64,000 nucleotides of DNA, taken from assembly GCF_000799565.1 (NCBI RefSeq), contig NZ_JUHB01000001.1:806001-870000 (forward strand). Direction: 5' to 3'. The notes beneath the pieces were generated by a model. The model did no database searches. It had not been told where the DNA came from and worked only from the letters and a program-made list of their open reading frames with translations. The translations under genes and the position numbers were made by a program. Each line of letters starts with the position of its first letter. The first letter of the stretch is position 1. Source of the stretch: Cellulophaga sp. Hel_I_12. GTDB lineage: Bacteria; Bacteroidota; Bacteroidia; Flavobacteriales; Flavobacteriaceae. Positions 27,424 to 37,091 of the stretch are shown piece by piece.

Positions 27424-28683
27424 CTATTCGCCCATAGCGGCTGCTACGGCTGCAGATAATCTTTTATAAGTTCCGTTCTCTAAACGCTCGCGAATAGCTG
27501 AAAAGGCTTCTAAAGTAACTCTAACATCCTCTAAAGTGTGTGTAGCCGTCGGAATCATACGCAATAGTATTAAGCCCTTTGGAATTACTGGATACACTAC
27601 AATAGAACAGAAAATCCCGTGATTTTCACGCAAATCTTTTACCAAGGCCATCGCTTCTGGGATACTACCGTTTAAATACACAGGAGTAACACAACTCGTC
27701 GTAGTACCAATATCAAAACCACGTTCCTTAAGTCCGTTTTGCAAAGCATTTACGTTCTCCCACAACTTATTTTTAAGCTCTGGCATGGTGCGCAGCATGT
27801 CTAAACGCTTTAATGCTCCTTTTACATAAATCATCGGCAATGATTTAGCGAACATTTGTGAACGTAAATTATATTTTAAATAATCGATTATTTCTTGATC
27901 TGCCGCTAAGAAAGCTCCTATACCGGCCATAGATTTTGCAAAAGTGGCAAAATAAACGTCTATACCATCTTGAATGCCTTGCTCCTCACCTGCACCTGCA
28001 CCTGTTTTTCCTAAAGTACCAAAACCGTGAGCATCATCCACTAAAAATCTAAAGTTGTACTTTTCTTTAAGCGCAACAATTTCTTTTAGTTTTCCTTGCT
28101 CTCCACGCATCCCAAAAACACCTTCAGAGATCACTAAAATACCTCCTCCAGTTTGTTCTGCCATTTTGGTAGCACGTTCTAGGTTCTTTTCTAAACTTTC
28201 AATATCGTTATGCTTAAACGTAAAACGTTTACCCATATGCAAACGAACACCATCGATAATACACGCATGTGCATCTACATCATAAACAATAATATCGTCT
28301 TTTGATACTAAAGCATCAATGCACGACATAATTCCTTGGTATCCGAAGTTGAGTAAGTAAGCAGCTTGTTTGTTAACGAAAGCCGCCAATTCTTGTTCTA
28401 ACTGTTCATGAAAATCAGTATGACCACTCATCATACGAGCACCCATAGGATATGCTGCTCCATATTCGGCCGCTGCATCTCCATCCACTTTTTTAATCTC
28501 AGGTAAATTCGCAAGTCCTAAATAATCATTTATACTCCACGTAAGTACTTCCTTCCCTTGAAATTTCATTCTATTGGAAATCGGACCTTCCAGTTTTGGA
28601 AACACAAAATAGCCTTCGGCCTGTGACGCCCATTTTCCTAATGGTCCTTTATTCTCGATTATTCTTTCAAACAAATCCCTCAT
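27424..28683 (-). CDS. PLP-dependent acyl-CoA/ACP transferase; candidate cysteate acyltransferase of sulfonolipid synthesis
   Basis: The 419-residue protein is an alpha-oxoamine synthase-family PLP enzyme (relatives: serine palmitoyltransferase, KBL, BioF). It has the cofactor Asp-His block VDDAHGFGTLG and the Schiff-base lysine in ATFAKSMAGIGAF, near residue 250. Family members condense an amino acid with an acyl thioester. Its full-length match to the flavobacterial branch, and a cysteate-synthase-like gene immediately upstream, suggest it condenses cysteate with a fatty acyl thioester to begin capnine synthesis. In Flavobacterium johnsoniae a cysteate acyltransferase of this type is known to be needed for gliding. 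Serine palmitoyltransferase or KBL activity is the alternative. Confidence 0.7.
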   Translation of the reverse strand: MRDLFERIIENKGPLGKWASQAEGYFVFPKLEGPISNRMKFQGKEVLTWSINDYLGLANLPEIKKVDGDAAAEYGAAYPMGARMMSGHTDFHEQLEQELAAFVNKQAAYLLNFGYQGIMSCIDALVSKDDIIVYDVDAHACIIDGVRLHMGKRFTFKHNDIESLEKNLERATKMAEQTGGGILVISEGVFGMRGEQGKLKEIVALKEKYNFRFLVDDAHGFGTLGKTGAGAGEEQGIQDGIDVYFATFAKSMAGIGAFLAADQEIIDYLKYNLRSQMFAKSLPMIYVKGALKRLDMLRTMPELKNKLWENVNALQNGLKERGFDIGTTTSCVTPVYLNGSIPEAMALVKDLRENHGIFCSIVVYPVIPKGLILLRMIPTATHTLEDVRVTLEAFSAIRERLENGTYKRLSAAVAAAMGE

Positions 28684-28701
28684 GTATACGATAATTTAGG
28701 G

Positions 28702-28709
28702 CAAAAGTA
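28702..28709 (-). promoter_or_regulatory. -7 box of the CFAT candidate
   Basis: TACTTTTG on the minus strand lies 19 nt before ATG 28683. With the terminator at 28746-28782 it shows the gene is transcribed separately from its upstream neighbour. Confidence 0.55.
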
Positions 28710-28745
28710 AAGATTTTTACGATGTATTCATAAAAATATGAACAC

Positions 28746-28782
28746 AAAAAAAGCAGGAGACCAAATAGTTTCCTGCTTTTGT
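28746..28782 (-). terminator. Terminator between the two PLP genes
   Basis: AAAAGCAGGA and TCCTGCTTTT form a 10-bp stem with a 12-nt loop. Read leftward it ends in seven T, giving a terminator 20 bp after the upstream gene's stop. Confidence 0.75.
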
Positions 28783-28802
28783 TTCATTTTTATATTTAAA
28801 AC

Positions 28803-29843
28803 TTATTTTACAAACTGAATTTCTTGTGTTTGCTCCACTGTTTTGTCCTCTAAGAAACCTTGATTTTTCATCCAATCATCGCTATAAATTTTACTCATAT
28901 ACCGAGACCCATGATCTGAGAAAATAAGCACAATATTACTATTTTCATCAAATTCACCTTGAGCATCTAATTGTTTTACAGCCTGAAGGGCAGCTCCACT
29001 GGTATAACCTACAAACATACCTTCAGTTCTTGAAATCTCACGTGCAGAATGTGCACTTTCTTCGTCAGTTACTTTTATAAATTTATCAATGACATCAAAA
29101 TTAGTAGCGGTAGGTATTAAATTTTTACCTAATCCTTCAATACGATACGGATAAATCTCTTTTTTATCAATCTCCCTTGTCTCGTGGTATTTTTTAAGCA
29201 CCGAACCGTAAGCATCAACACCAATGATTTTAATGGCAGGATTTTGCTCTTTTAAATATTTAGCAGTTCCTGAAATAGTTCCTCCTGTGCCACTTGCTGC
29301 CACTAAATGGGTGATGTGACCATTGGTTTGTTTCCAAATTTCAGGACCCGTAGTTCTGTAATGCGCTTCGGTATTTAAGGAATTAAAATATTGATTGATG
29401 TATATGCTATCAGGAGTTTCTTCATGTATACGTTTCGCCACTTCGTAATACGATCTTGGATCTTCTGGTGCTACATGAGCAGGGCAAACAAATACGTTTG
29501 CACCCATAGAACGCAACATATCAATTTTATCTGGAGAAGATTTTGAACTTACTGCCAAAATACATTTGTACCCTTTTATAATACTTACCATTGCGATGCT
29601 AAATCCTGTATTACCTGATGTAGTTTCAATGATAGTACTTCCTGGTTTTAGCAATCCCTTGCGTTCTGCCTCTTCGATTATAAAATGTGCGATTCTGTCT
29701 TTTGCGGAATGCCCTGGGTTAAACCCTTCTACTTTAGCGTAAAAGTTACCGGTGAAATTTTGAGCTACTTTATTTAATTTTACTAATGGTGTGTTTCCAA
29801 TTAGTTCTAAGATGTTGTTGTGAGCGTTGATCTTATTTTCCAT
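28803..29843 (-). CDS. Cysteine synthase-fold PLP enzyme; candidate cysteate synthase
   Basis: The protein is taken as 346 residues from ATG 29843 (opening [23 protein letters not shown]); a start at 29897 with 18 extra residues is possible. It belongs to the beta-substituting PLP family (CysK/CysM/CBS type): the lysine in [13 protein letters not shown] (shifted from the usual GSVKDR), the phosphate loop TTSGNTGFS, and GTGGTISG are present. Because the cysteate-acyltransferase candidate follows it, cysteate synthesis from an O-activated serine and sulfite is a plausible role. Ordinary cysteine or cystathionine synthesis cannot be excluded. A -7 box lies at 29909-29916. Confidence 0.7.
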   Translation of the reverse strand: MENKINAHNNILELIGNTPLVKLNKVAQNFTGNFYAKVEGFNPGHSAKDRIAHFIIEEAERKGLLKPGSTIIETTSGNTGFSIAMVSIIKGYKCILAVSSKSSPDKIDMLRSMGANVFVCPAHVAPEDPRSYYEVAKRIHEETPDSIYINQYFNSLNTEAHYRTTGPEIWKQTNGHITHLVAASGTGGTISGTAKYLKEQNPAIKIIGVDAYGSVLKKYHETREIDKKEIYPYRIEGLGKNLIPTATNFDVIDKFIKVTDEESAHSAREISRTEGMFVGYTSGAALQAVKQLDAQGEFDENSNIVLIFSDHGSRYMSKIYSDDWMKNQGFLEDKTVEQTQEIQFVK

Positions 29844-29908
29844 AGTTGGTGATAAGTTGTAATATATTGGTTTTGCTATTTTTTCAATAAAACCCAATAT
29901 TTAAAGTG

Positions 29909-29916
29909 CAAATTTA
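29909..29916 (-). promoter_or_regulatory. -7 box of the cysteate synthase candidate
   Basis: TAAATTTG on the minus strand lies 12 nt before the longer start (29897) and about 66 nt before the shorter one (29843), so it does not settle which start is used. Confidence 0.45.
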
Positions 29917-29930
29917 TATTTTTTTTTCGA

Positions 29931-31988
29931 TTAATCGATTTTCTTTTCCAAATCTAGTATAAAAGCGTATTCTTTAGCCACCTCTTTTAAAGATTCAAAT
30001 CGCCCAGATGCACCACCATGACCGGCATCCATGTTAATATCTAAAAGCAATACATTCGCATCTGTTTTTTTATCTCTAAGCTTTGCTACCCACTTGGCAG
30101 GTTCCCAATATTGTACCTGAGAGTCATGTAAACCTGTAATCACTAACATATGGGGATACGCTTGCTCCACAACATTATCATAAGGGGAATACGATTTCAT
30201 ATACTCATAATAGGCTGCCTGGTTTGGATTGCCCCATTCATCGTATTCTCCTGTGGTAAGTGGAATCGTATCATCAAGCATCGTAGTTACGACATCAACA
30301 AAAGGAACAGCCGCTATCACGCCATGATACAGTTCTGGTTGCATATTGACAATGGCGCCCATCAATAAACCTCCAGCCGAACCTCCCGAAGCATATAGGT
30401 GTTTGGGACTCGTATATTTATTTTCAATTAAATAGGTAGAGCAATCCATAAAGTCGGTAAAGGTGTTTTTCTTACGTAATAACTTCCCATCTTCATACCA
30501 ATTTCTGCCTAAGTATTCACTACCTCGAATATGAGCAATGACGTAGATAAAACCTCTATCTAACAAACTTAAACGCACCGTTGAAAAAGAAGGATCTAAG
30601 GTATAGCCATACGAACCATACCCATATTGTAGTAAGGGGCTAGAACCATCTAGCTTGGTGTCTTTGTGATACACTACAGACATTGGAATTTTGACACCAT
30701 CTCTAGCTGTAGCCCATATGCGTTCTGATTTGTAATTGTTTTTATCGAATTTACCGCCCAAAACTTCTTGCTCTTTTTTAATATCCTTTTTTTGAGTTCT
30801 CATATTAAAATCAATCACTGAACTAGGGGTTGTTAAGGAGTTATAGCCATACCGTAAAATTTCTGTATCAAAATCAGGATTGGTACTCGTGTAGGCGGTA
30901 TAGGTTTCATCATGAAAAGGTAAAAAATAACTTTCTCCGGTATCCCACCGCACTATTTTTATCTTGTTTAATCCGTTTTCACGTTCTGAAAGCACATAAT
31001 AATCTTTAAATATTTCTATGTCTTCTAATAAAACATCTTCTCTATGAGGAATGAATTCTTGCCAAAGGTCAGACGTAGTTTTGTCTTCAGCAACCTTCAT
31101 TAGTTTAAAATTGGTCGCATTATCTTTGTTAGTCAGTACATAAAAATTACTCTTATAATGAGCTAAAGAATACTCTAAGCCACGTTCACGAGGTGAAAAC
31201 ACCGAAAAATTAGCCTCTGGTGTATTAGCTTTAATAAATTGGTATTCAGACGTTAAGGTACTTGATGAACCTATAACAATGTACTTTTTTGACTTCGTCT
31301 TGTAGACAAAGGTGTTAAATGTTTCATCTTCTTCATGAAAAACAACCACATCATCAGCAACAGGAGTTCCTAAAACATGCTTGTACACCTTATCTGAACG
31401 CAGCGTAATTGGATCTTTCTTCGTATAAAAAAAAGTTTTGTTATCATTGGCCCAAACTGCTCCTCCAGTAGTTTTTTCTATAACATCTGGGTATAGTTCT
31501 CCGGTACTTAAATTTTTGACTTTTAAGGTATATTCCCTTCTTGATACAGTATCCACACCAAAAGCAGCTAAAGTATTATCGGTACTCACCGCAATACCGC
31601 CAAGACTAAAATAATCAAAACCTGCTGCCATTTCGTTGCAATTGAACAACTCTTCAGCAGCTGTACCAGGCAAATCTTTTGTTCTAGAATAAATAGGATA
31701 CTCCTTCCCTACTTCGTATCGAGTGCTGTACCAGTAGCCATTTAGATGGTAAGGCACAGAAGAATCATCCTCCTTTATTCTCGATTTCATTTCTTCAAAA
31801 AGGGTCTTTTGAAAAGCCTGAGTGTGCGAAGTCATTTTTTCATAAAACGCCTTTTCCTCATTTAAATAAGAAATAACACTGGTATTTTCTCTGTCATTTA
31901 ACCAATAATAATTGTCAATCCGAGTATCCTTGTGGATTTCTAGTTTTTTTGGTATCTTTTTTGCAATTGGCATGGAAATCTTATTCAT
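29931..31988 (-). CDS. Prolyl oligopeptidase family serine peptidase (S9A, oligopeptidase B-like)
   Basis: I start at ATG 31988 (685 residues) because a -7 box occupies 32019-32026 and overlaps the longer reading. The N-terminal half is the beta-propeller of S9A peptidases (opening DTRIDNYYWLND). The C-terminal half carries GGSAGGLLMG with the catalytic Ser, the Asp in TGLHDSQV, and the His in MDAGHGG. The protein lacks a signal peptide and is probably cytoplasmic. It cuts short peptides after basic residues if it is oligopeptidase B, or after proline. The B-type assignment is moderate. Confidence 0.9.
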   Translation of the reverse strand: MNKISMPIAKKIPKKLEIHKDTRIDNYYWLNDRENTSVISYLNEEKAFYEKMTSHTQAFQKTLFEEMKSRIKEDDSSVPYHLNGYWYSTRYEVGKEYPIYSRTKDLPGTAAEELFNCNEMAAGFDYFSLGGIAVSTDNTLAAFGVDTVSRREYTLKVKNLSTGELYPDVIEKTTGGAVWANDNKTFFYTKKDPITLRSDKVYKHVLGTPVADDVVVFHEEDETFNTFVYKTKSKKYIVIGSSSTLTSEYQFIKANTPEANFSVFSPRERGLEYSLAHYKSNFYVLTNKDNATNFKLMKVAEDKTTSDLWQEFIPHREDVLLEDIEIFKDYYVLSERENGLNKIKIVRWDTGESYFLPFHDETYTAYTSTNPDFDTEILRYGYNSLTTPSSVIDFNMRTQKKDIKKEQEVLGGKFDKNNYKSERIWATARDGVKIPMSVVYHKDTKLDGSSPLLQYGYGSYGYTLDPSFSTVRLSLLDRGFIYVIAHIRGSEYLGRNWYEDGKLLRKKNTFTDFMDCSTYLIENKYTSPKHLYASGGSAGGLLMGAIVNMQPELYHGVIAAVPFVDVVTTMLDDTIPLTTGEYDEWGNPNQAAYYEYMKSYSPYDNVVEQAYPHMLVITGLHDSQVQYWEPAKWVAKLRDKKTDANVLLLDINMDAGHGGASGRFESLKEVAKEYAFILDLEKKID

Positions 31989-32018
31989 TTTTCTTGTATC
32001 ACTTTTTAAAAGAAGTTG

Positions 32019-32106
32019 CAAAACTAATGCTTAATGAAAAAAGAATTACTTTTTTGAAGCTCGATATCATAAAAAACATTTTTATGAACCCAATTTAGTA
32101 CTTTTG
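32019..32106. promoter_or_regulatory. Divergent promoter pair before the peptidase and ybaB
   Basis: TAGTTTTG on the minus strand (32019-32026) drives the peptidase, and TACTTTTG on the plus strand (32099-32106) lies 30 nt before ATG 32137 of ybaB. The minus box overlaps an in-frame upstream Met of the peptidase and rules it out. Confidence 0.6.
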
Positions 32107-32136
32107 AAACGTAAACAAATTTTAAATTACTAAGTT

Positions 32137-32463
32137 ATGTTTGGAGATATGATGGGTATGATGGGAAAATTAAAAGAAGCCCAAGAAAAAGTAAAAGCGA
32201 CTAAAGAGCGTTTAAACACTGTTTTGATTGACGAAAAATCGAATGACGATAAAGTGAAGGTTACCCTTACCGCTAATCGTGTATTAAAAAACATTAGTAT
32301 CGACGACAGCCTGTTAGAGGATAAAGAACAACTTGAAGATTACCTTATTTTGGTTTTAAATAAAGCTATTGAAAAAGCGAGCAAAGTACATGAAGTTGAA
32401 CTTGCTGCAGCAGCAAAAGAAGGCATGCCCAATATTCCAGGAATGGACTCGTTATTTAAATAG
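32137..32463 (+). CDS. YbaB/EbfC family nucleoid-associated protein
   Basis: The 108-residue protein has the family's opening helix ([20 protein letters not shown]) and the strand-helix blocks [19 protein letters not shown] and [20 protein letters not shown]. YbaB proteins form dimers that bind DNA and often sit beside recombination genes; here the neighbour is a thioredoxin-fold protein, 26 bp downstream, probably co-transcribed. Sequence and length fit the family well. Confidence 0.9.
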   Translation: MFGDMMGMMGKLKEAQEKVKATKERLNTVLIDEKSNDDKVKVTLTANRVLKNISIDDSLLEDKEQLEDYLILVLNKAIEKASKVHEVELAAAAKEGMPNIPGMDSLFK

Positions 32464-32489
32464 CCATTTCGCTAGTTAAAACTAAATTC

Positions 32490-32945
32490 ATGAAAAAAAT
32501 AGTTCTTTTACTTCTATTTCCCTTATTATTAGGCGCTCAGGAAGACCTAAAAGAAAACCTTGATAATAAATGGATAACAAGCTACGACCTAGCGCTGACA
32601 AGGGCTGCACAGGAAAAAAAGAACGTTATTGTCTATTTTACAGGAAGTGATTGGTGTATGCCATGTATTGCACTCAAGAGAGATTTTTTTGATACTCCTG
32701 CTTTTGATCCGTACGCAGAGGCTTACATTTTACTTTACATAGATATTCCCAGAAATAGCGATTTAATAACTCCAGATTTATTGAAACAAAATAAAGAATT
32801 AGCTTCAAAACTAAATAGAAAAGGGGCCGTTCCTCTACTAAAAATCATCAATGAAGATGGAAATGAAATAGATGCTATAACAGGCTACAGCATGAATGCC
32901 GACATAAAATACCATACTAAATTCTTGGATAAATATATGAAGTGA
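32490..32945 (+). CDS. Exported thioredoxin-fold protein
   Basis: The 151-residue protein has a signal peptide (MKKIVLLLLFPLLLGAQ) and a thioredoxin-type fold with the redox motif CMPC (residues 56-59 in GSDWCMPCIALKRDFF). It resembles the thioredoxin-like 'DUF255-related' group common in Flavobacteriia. It is exported and probably reduces or oxidises thiols in the envelope. It follows ybaB by 26 bp. The partner is unknown; a second protein of this type lies at 45839-46318. Confidence 0.82.
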   Translation: MKKIVLLLLFPLLLGAQEDLKENLDNKWITSYDLALTRAAQEKKNVIVYFTGSDWCMPCIALKRDFFDTPAFDPYAEAYILLYIDIPRNSDLITPDLLKQNKELASKLNRKGAVPLLKIINEDGNEIDAITGYSMNADIKYHTKFLDKYMK

Positions 32946-33057
32946 ACCTAAAAAATGTAGTGTAGCATTGCCCAAGGCTTAAAAATAGCAAGTTTGGGCT
33001 TTAAAATTATTTTAGGCTGATGAATTATTTCACTACTTTACACTTAAAATTACCGCT

Positions 33058-33354
33058 ATGTTAAAAATTGAAACGCATAACCAAGGGAATAGTTATTTTG
33101 AATTAAAAAACAAGAAAGGAGAGGTTTTATTTACCAGTATTCATTTTGAAAATGAAACTGATATGAAAAATACACTTTCAAACATTCATACTACGTCAAA
33201 CAAAATAAAGCTATTTGAACGAAAAACGACCCATGAAGGCTTATTTCAATTTACATTAAAAAATAACCAAGGTCAAATCATTGGAAATTCAGAAAATTAC
33301 AGTTCTGAAGCAGGCATGGAAAACGGCATCAAAAATCTAATGAATAATTTATAA
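33058..33354 (+). CDS. DUF1508 (YegP-like) protein with two repeats
   Basis: The 98-residue protein contains two copies of the DUF1508 motif: one at about residues 8-46 (SYFELKNKKGEVLFTS) and one at about 56-94 (GLFQFTLKNNQGQIIGNS). This is the tandem arrangement of YegP-type proteins, whose function is unsettled. It is convergent with the threonine aldolase gene, and the two stop codons overlap by 6 bp. Confidence 0.82.
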   Translation: MLKIETHNQGNSYFELKNKKGEVLFTSIHFENETDMKNTLSNIHTTSNKIKLFERKTTHEGLFQFTLKNNQGQIIGNSENYSSEAGMENGIKNLMNNL

Positions 33355-34371
33355 TTTTTTCAAAATCTTCATAAATTCTTCATGCATCGCATCTGAATAA
33401 TCTAAATGCGTTACAATTCGCAATTTACCTTGCCCCATGCCTATAATATGCACGTTATTCGCTAATAATTTCTTTAAAAAAGCATCCGCACTCAGTACTT
33501 CTTCATGAATTTCAAAAATGATAATATTGGTTTCAATAGGCTCTACTTTTTTTATAAAATCTAAGCGCTGCAATAGGGCTCCAATTTCTTTCGCTTTTAA
33601 ATGGTCTTGCGCTAAACGATCTAAATGATGATCTAAGGCATAATTGGCGGCCGCAGCTAAAAAACCAGCCTGACGCATACCTCCGCCCAGTACTTTTCGT
33701 ACCCGCAAGGCCTTTTGCATTATTTCTTTATCACCTACCAAAACCGAACCCACCGGGCAACCCAAGCCTTTACTAAAACAAATACTAATGGTATCGAATA
33801 AATCTCCGTATTGTTGCGTGGTTTCGTTTTTAGCTATTAAGGCGTTCCATAATCGGGCACCATCTAAATGATAGCCAAGATGATGCTCATCACAAACCGT
33901 TTTAATTCGTTTTAACTCTTCGAAATCCCAGCAAGCACCACCTCCTTTATTGGTCGTGTTTTCTATAGACACTAAGCTCGTTAGGGGACTATGGTAAAAA
34001 TCTGGTGGGTTTATGGCTGCTCTTACTTGCGCTGCCGTCATCATGCCTCGTTCGCCATCGACTAACTTGCAGGAAACACCACTATTAAAACTTACCCCAC
34101 CACCTTCATAATTGTAAATATGCGCATACTTGTCACAAATTAACTGCTCTGCAGGTTGGGTATGTAACTTAATAGCCGTTTGATTTGCCATCGTACCACT
34201 CGGAAAAAAAAGTGCAGCATCTTTATTAAAAAGCTTGGCAACACGCTCTTCTAGGGCATTCATTGAGGGATCTTCCTTAAAAACATCGTCGCCAACTTCT
34301 GCCTTCATCATTGCCTCTAGCATGCCAGGGGTTGGTTTTGTAACTGTATCGCTGATCAAGTTTATCTTCAT
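33349..34371 (-). CDS. ltaE: L-threonine aldolase (beta-eliminating lyase family)
   Basis: The 340-residue PLP protein belongs to the threonine aldolase family: DTVTKPTPGMLEAM opening, ALFFPSGTMANQTA, the PLP-stacking and Asp block HLDGARLWNA, and the Schiff-base lysine in CFSKGLGCPVGSVL. It cleaves L-allo-threonine (and threonine) to glycine and acetaldehyde in the cytoplasm. The length is normal. It stands alone, with a 118-bp spacer to the metalloprotease gene upstream. Substrate stereospecificity cannot be read here. Confidence 0.92.
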   Translation of the reverse strand: MKINLISDTVTKPTPGMLEAMMKAEVGDDVFKEDPSMNALEERVAKLFNKDAALFFPSGTMANQTAIKLHTQPAEQLICDKYAHIYNYEGGGVSFNSGVSCKLVDGERGMMTAAQVRAAINPPDFYHSPLTSLVSIENTTNKGGGACWDFEELKRIKTVCDEHHLGYHLDGARLWNALIAKNETTQQYGDLFDTISICFSKGLGCPVGSVLVGDKEIMQKALRVRKVLGGGMRQAGFLAAAANYALDHHLDRLAQDHLKAKEIGALLQRLDFIKKVEPIETNIIIFEIHEEVLSADAFLKKLLANNVHIIGMGQGKLRIVTHLDYSDAMHEEFMKILKKL

Positions 34372-34489
34372 GGGGTAAATACTATATTTTTTTTAAAATT
34401 ATTTAGAAAGTTGGTAGTTTCAAGATGGTAAAGGGCTGCAAAAAAATATGTAGAAATTGGTTCCTTTAGGTTCTATATACTATCCTCTA

Positions 34490-36898
34490 TTAATGAAAAC
34501 AACCCATACCTATTGGTGAACCATCAGGGATCGTTGCCACTTTACTAATTGTAAATTTTTCTGGATGCTCTTGAAATTGTTGAATGCGTTTCACGGCTTC
34601 ATAAGAAAATAAGTCCTTTTTAGACTGCAAGTTTTTCATTAATTCATTCAACTTATAATTTGCAATCGCATTTACTTGTGAAAGTACTTTTTCTTGAGCT
34701 GCGAGATTCATTAGATGATGTAAGGCTCTATAATTTATCGCTTTTTGTACTTCATCTATATAGCTGTCTTTATTTTCTTGACGAAATATGGTATTCGATA
34801 AGACTTTATCAATAAGCTGTTCTAAACCTAAATTTTTGTCATCCAGACTTTTTTGAAGTACGAGTCGTGAGGCTCTTTCGGGATTGAACATAAATTCAAG
34901 CGTCATATCTGCACTCGTTTCAGCCGCAGAAATAGGATCAAACCCAACGCCCATTCTTCCCGTCATAGATTCTCTACTTCTCGCAAACCCAAAAGCTCTA
35001 GGTGGAAATAATGCTAATTTATCTTTTGGAATTGCAATAACATCAGCGTCAAGTGTCTTCAGCAAACTATTTAAAGCTTGAATTTGCGTTTTAGCATCTA
35101 AAACCTTTACCACCTCTTGTTGGTCTCCTTTAATGGCATAATTATACTCGAGCCCTGCTATTTGTTTAGCGACTGCCTCTGTCTGATACCGATGAAAATA
35201 AAATAAGGGCACAAATACATCCTCTAATACCGTATACGGTTCTCCTGTCTTAATATTATCGATCGAAAAATTAGCCATAGCTAATTTTCTTATGTTTAAA
35301 ACCTCATCTAATTCTTCCGCTATATTGGTACCATTGTCCCAGAGATGGGCCAAGGCATGTGCACTGCCTGCTGGTCGGGCATCTTGATCCGTAATATAGC
35401 GCAGTCCCCTCTCCGACGCTTTTTCTAAAATAGCGTTTAGTTCTTTTTCCTCAGTTGCCTGATCTTTAAAATCAGTATAGGAATAAGCCACAGTCACCTT
35501 GTCCCAATCACCAATAGTTGCGGTATAGGCATTTGAAAAACTAATTTTACCGTTTTTAATTTCAAATTGAGGATGTGGATAATCCATCACCGAAGCTTTA
35601 TTGTTGGTACTTGCTGCGTAATTATGTGCAAAGCCTAGGGTATGCCCTATTTCGTGGGCTGATAACTGTCGGATCCTTGCAATGGCCATAGCTAACATTG
35701 GCTCATAATTATCGTCTCGCTCTTTAAATGGGGTATCCATTAAAGCTTGAGCAATTAAAAAATCTTGTCGAATTCTCAAACTTCCTAGGCTCACATGACC
35801 TTTTATAATTTCACCAGTTCTTGGGTCGGTAATACTGCTCCCATAGCTCCATCCTCTTGTGGATCGGTGTACCCACTGAATTACGTTGTAGCGAACATCA
35901 AGCGGATCCGCGTCGTCGGGCAACATTTTTAATTGAAAAGCGTCTTTATAGCCTATTGCCTCAAAAGCCTGGTTCCACCAGCGGCCGCCTTCTAATAATG
36001 CAGAACGTACTGGTTCGGGAGTACCATTATCTAAGTAATAGATAATGGGCTCTACCGCCTCACTTATTTTTTCTGTAGGATTTTTTTTCTCTAAACGATG
36101 CCTCGTGATAAACTGCTTTAAGATAGGGTCCTGAACAGGCGTTGAATAATCATAATAGGAAAAAGGATAGGAGCCACTTCGAGGGTCAAAGACTCTTTTT
36201 TTATACCCATTATCCGGCAAGGCTATAAAAGAATGATGTTGCGCAACAGTAACTAATCCCGAATTTGGGCTTACTGAGCGTATTTCACGCCCTTTAGCCT
36301 CACCTTTAAAGGTAAGTATGACATCAAACTCCGTATTTTTAGGGAAGTTTTTTGTACGTTCTAAATCGAACGCACTTTTAGACTTATCTAAGCTATAATT
36401 CCCTTGCCCTCCACTTTGCAAACGCGAAGCTACTCCGTGGGTGTCCTGCATTAAAAAATCGGTAAGATCTATAATGTATTTTCCATTTTTTTCATCTTCA
36501 ATAGGGAATCCAAAAAGAATAGATGTAGCAAAAGCCTGCTCTACCGATTTTTTTTCCAAGGCATTGTCGGTTAGTGCTCTGAATTTGAGATTGGGTTGCA
36601 CTAAAAGTAATTTATTTCCTGCCTTTTTAAAATAAACCACTTGTTCATTCCCTAATTGCCCGCGATCTAAACCTATATCATTACTACCGATACCGCTACT
36701 TAAAGAATACACATAAAGAAATTGGGTATTCAAATCGCTTACTTCTAAATAAATTTTATCTGTTTTTACATCGTACAAATAATTAAGAAACCCATCAACC
36801 TTTTGAAAGGTTTTACTTTTTTCGATAAACTGACCTGAAGCTATAGCACTGAAAAGAATACTGACTATTAAAGAAATTGGTACGCGCATTTTTAACAA
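34490..36898 (-). CDS. Secreted zinc-dependent metalloprotease (DUF4953/DUF5117 family)
   Basis: The 802-residue protein has a signal peptide (about residues 4-22, VPISLIVSILFSAIASG), a DUF5117-type N-terminal domain, and a metzincin zinc site HEIGHTLGFAHNYAAS. The match to Bacteroidota DUF4953/DUF5117/DUF5118 metalloproteases is good throughout. It is exported to the periplasm or outer membrane; the substrate is unknown. The start may be at either of two nearby Met codons (36898 or 36889). It is divergent from the ATP-grasp gene across 193 bp. Confidence 0.88.
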   Translation of the reverse strand: MLKMRVPISLIVSILFSAIASGQFIEKSKTFQKVDGFLNYLYDVKTDKIYLEVSDLNTQFLYVYSLSSGIGSNDIGLDRGQLGNEQVVYFKKAGNKLLLVQPNLKFRALTDNALEKKSVEQAFATSILFGFPIEDEKNGKYIIDLTDFLMQDTHGVASRLQSGGQGNYSLDKSKSAFDLERTKNFPKNTEFDVILTFKGEAKGREIRSVSPNSGLVTVAQHHSFIALPDNGYKKRVFDPRSGSYPFSYYDYSTPVQDPILKQFITRHRLEKKNPTEKISEAVEPIIYYLDNGTPEPVRSALLEGGRWWNQAFEAIGYKDAFQLKMLPDDADPLDVRYNVIQWVHRSTRGWSYGSSITDPRTGEIIKGHVSLGSLRIRQDFLIAQALMDTPFKERDDNYEPMLAMAIARIRQLSAHEIGHTLGFAHNYAASTNNKASVMDYPHPQFEIKNGKISFSNAYTATIGDWDKVTVAYSYTDFKDQATEEKELNAILEKASERGLRYITDQDARPAGSAHALAHLWDNGTNIAEELDEVLNIRKLAMANFSIDNIKTGEPYTVLEDVFVPLFYFHRYQTEAVAKQIAGLEYNYAIKGDQQEVVKVLDAKTQIQALNSLLKTLDADVIAIPKDKLALFPPRAFGFARSRESMTGRMGVGFDPISAAETSADMTLEFMFNPERASRLVLQKSLDDKNLGLEQLIDKVLSNTIFRQENKDSYIDEVQKAINYRALHHLMNLAAQEKVLSQVNAIANYKLNELMKNLQSKKDLFSYEAVKRIQQFQEHPEKFTISKVATIPDGSPIGMGCFH

Positions 36899-37091
36899 AT
36901 TTTAGATTTTTAAATGTAATTAAAAAGATTGAAAAGTAAACTATGTAATCATTTTTAAGCTGAATACAGCAAATTAATAAAATTGGTTATTGTTTTTTAT
37001 TTCAATCGTAAAACTAACTTTCAATTTTTATGAATTAAATACTAAGAAATCCAATGAAAATGAATAACTTATGTCACATAATAATTAGGAT

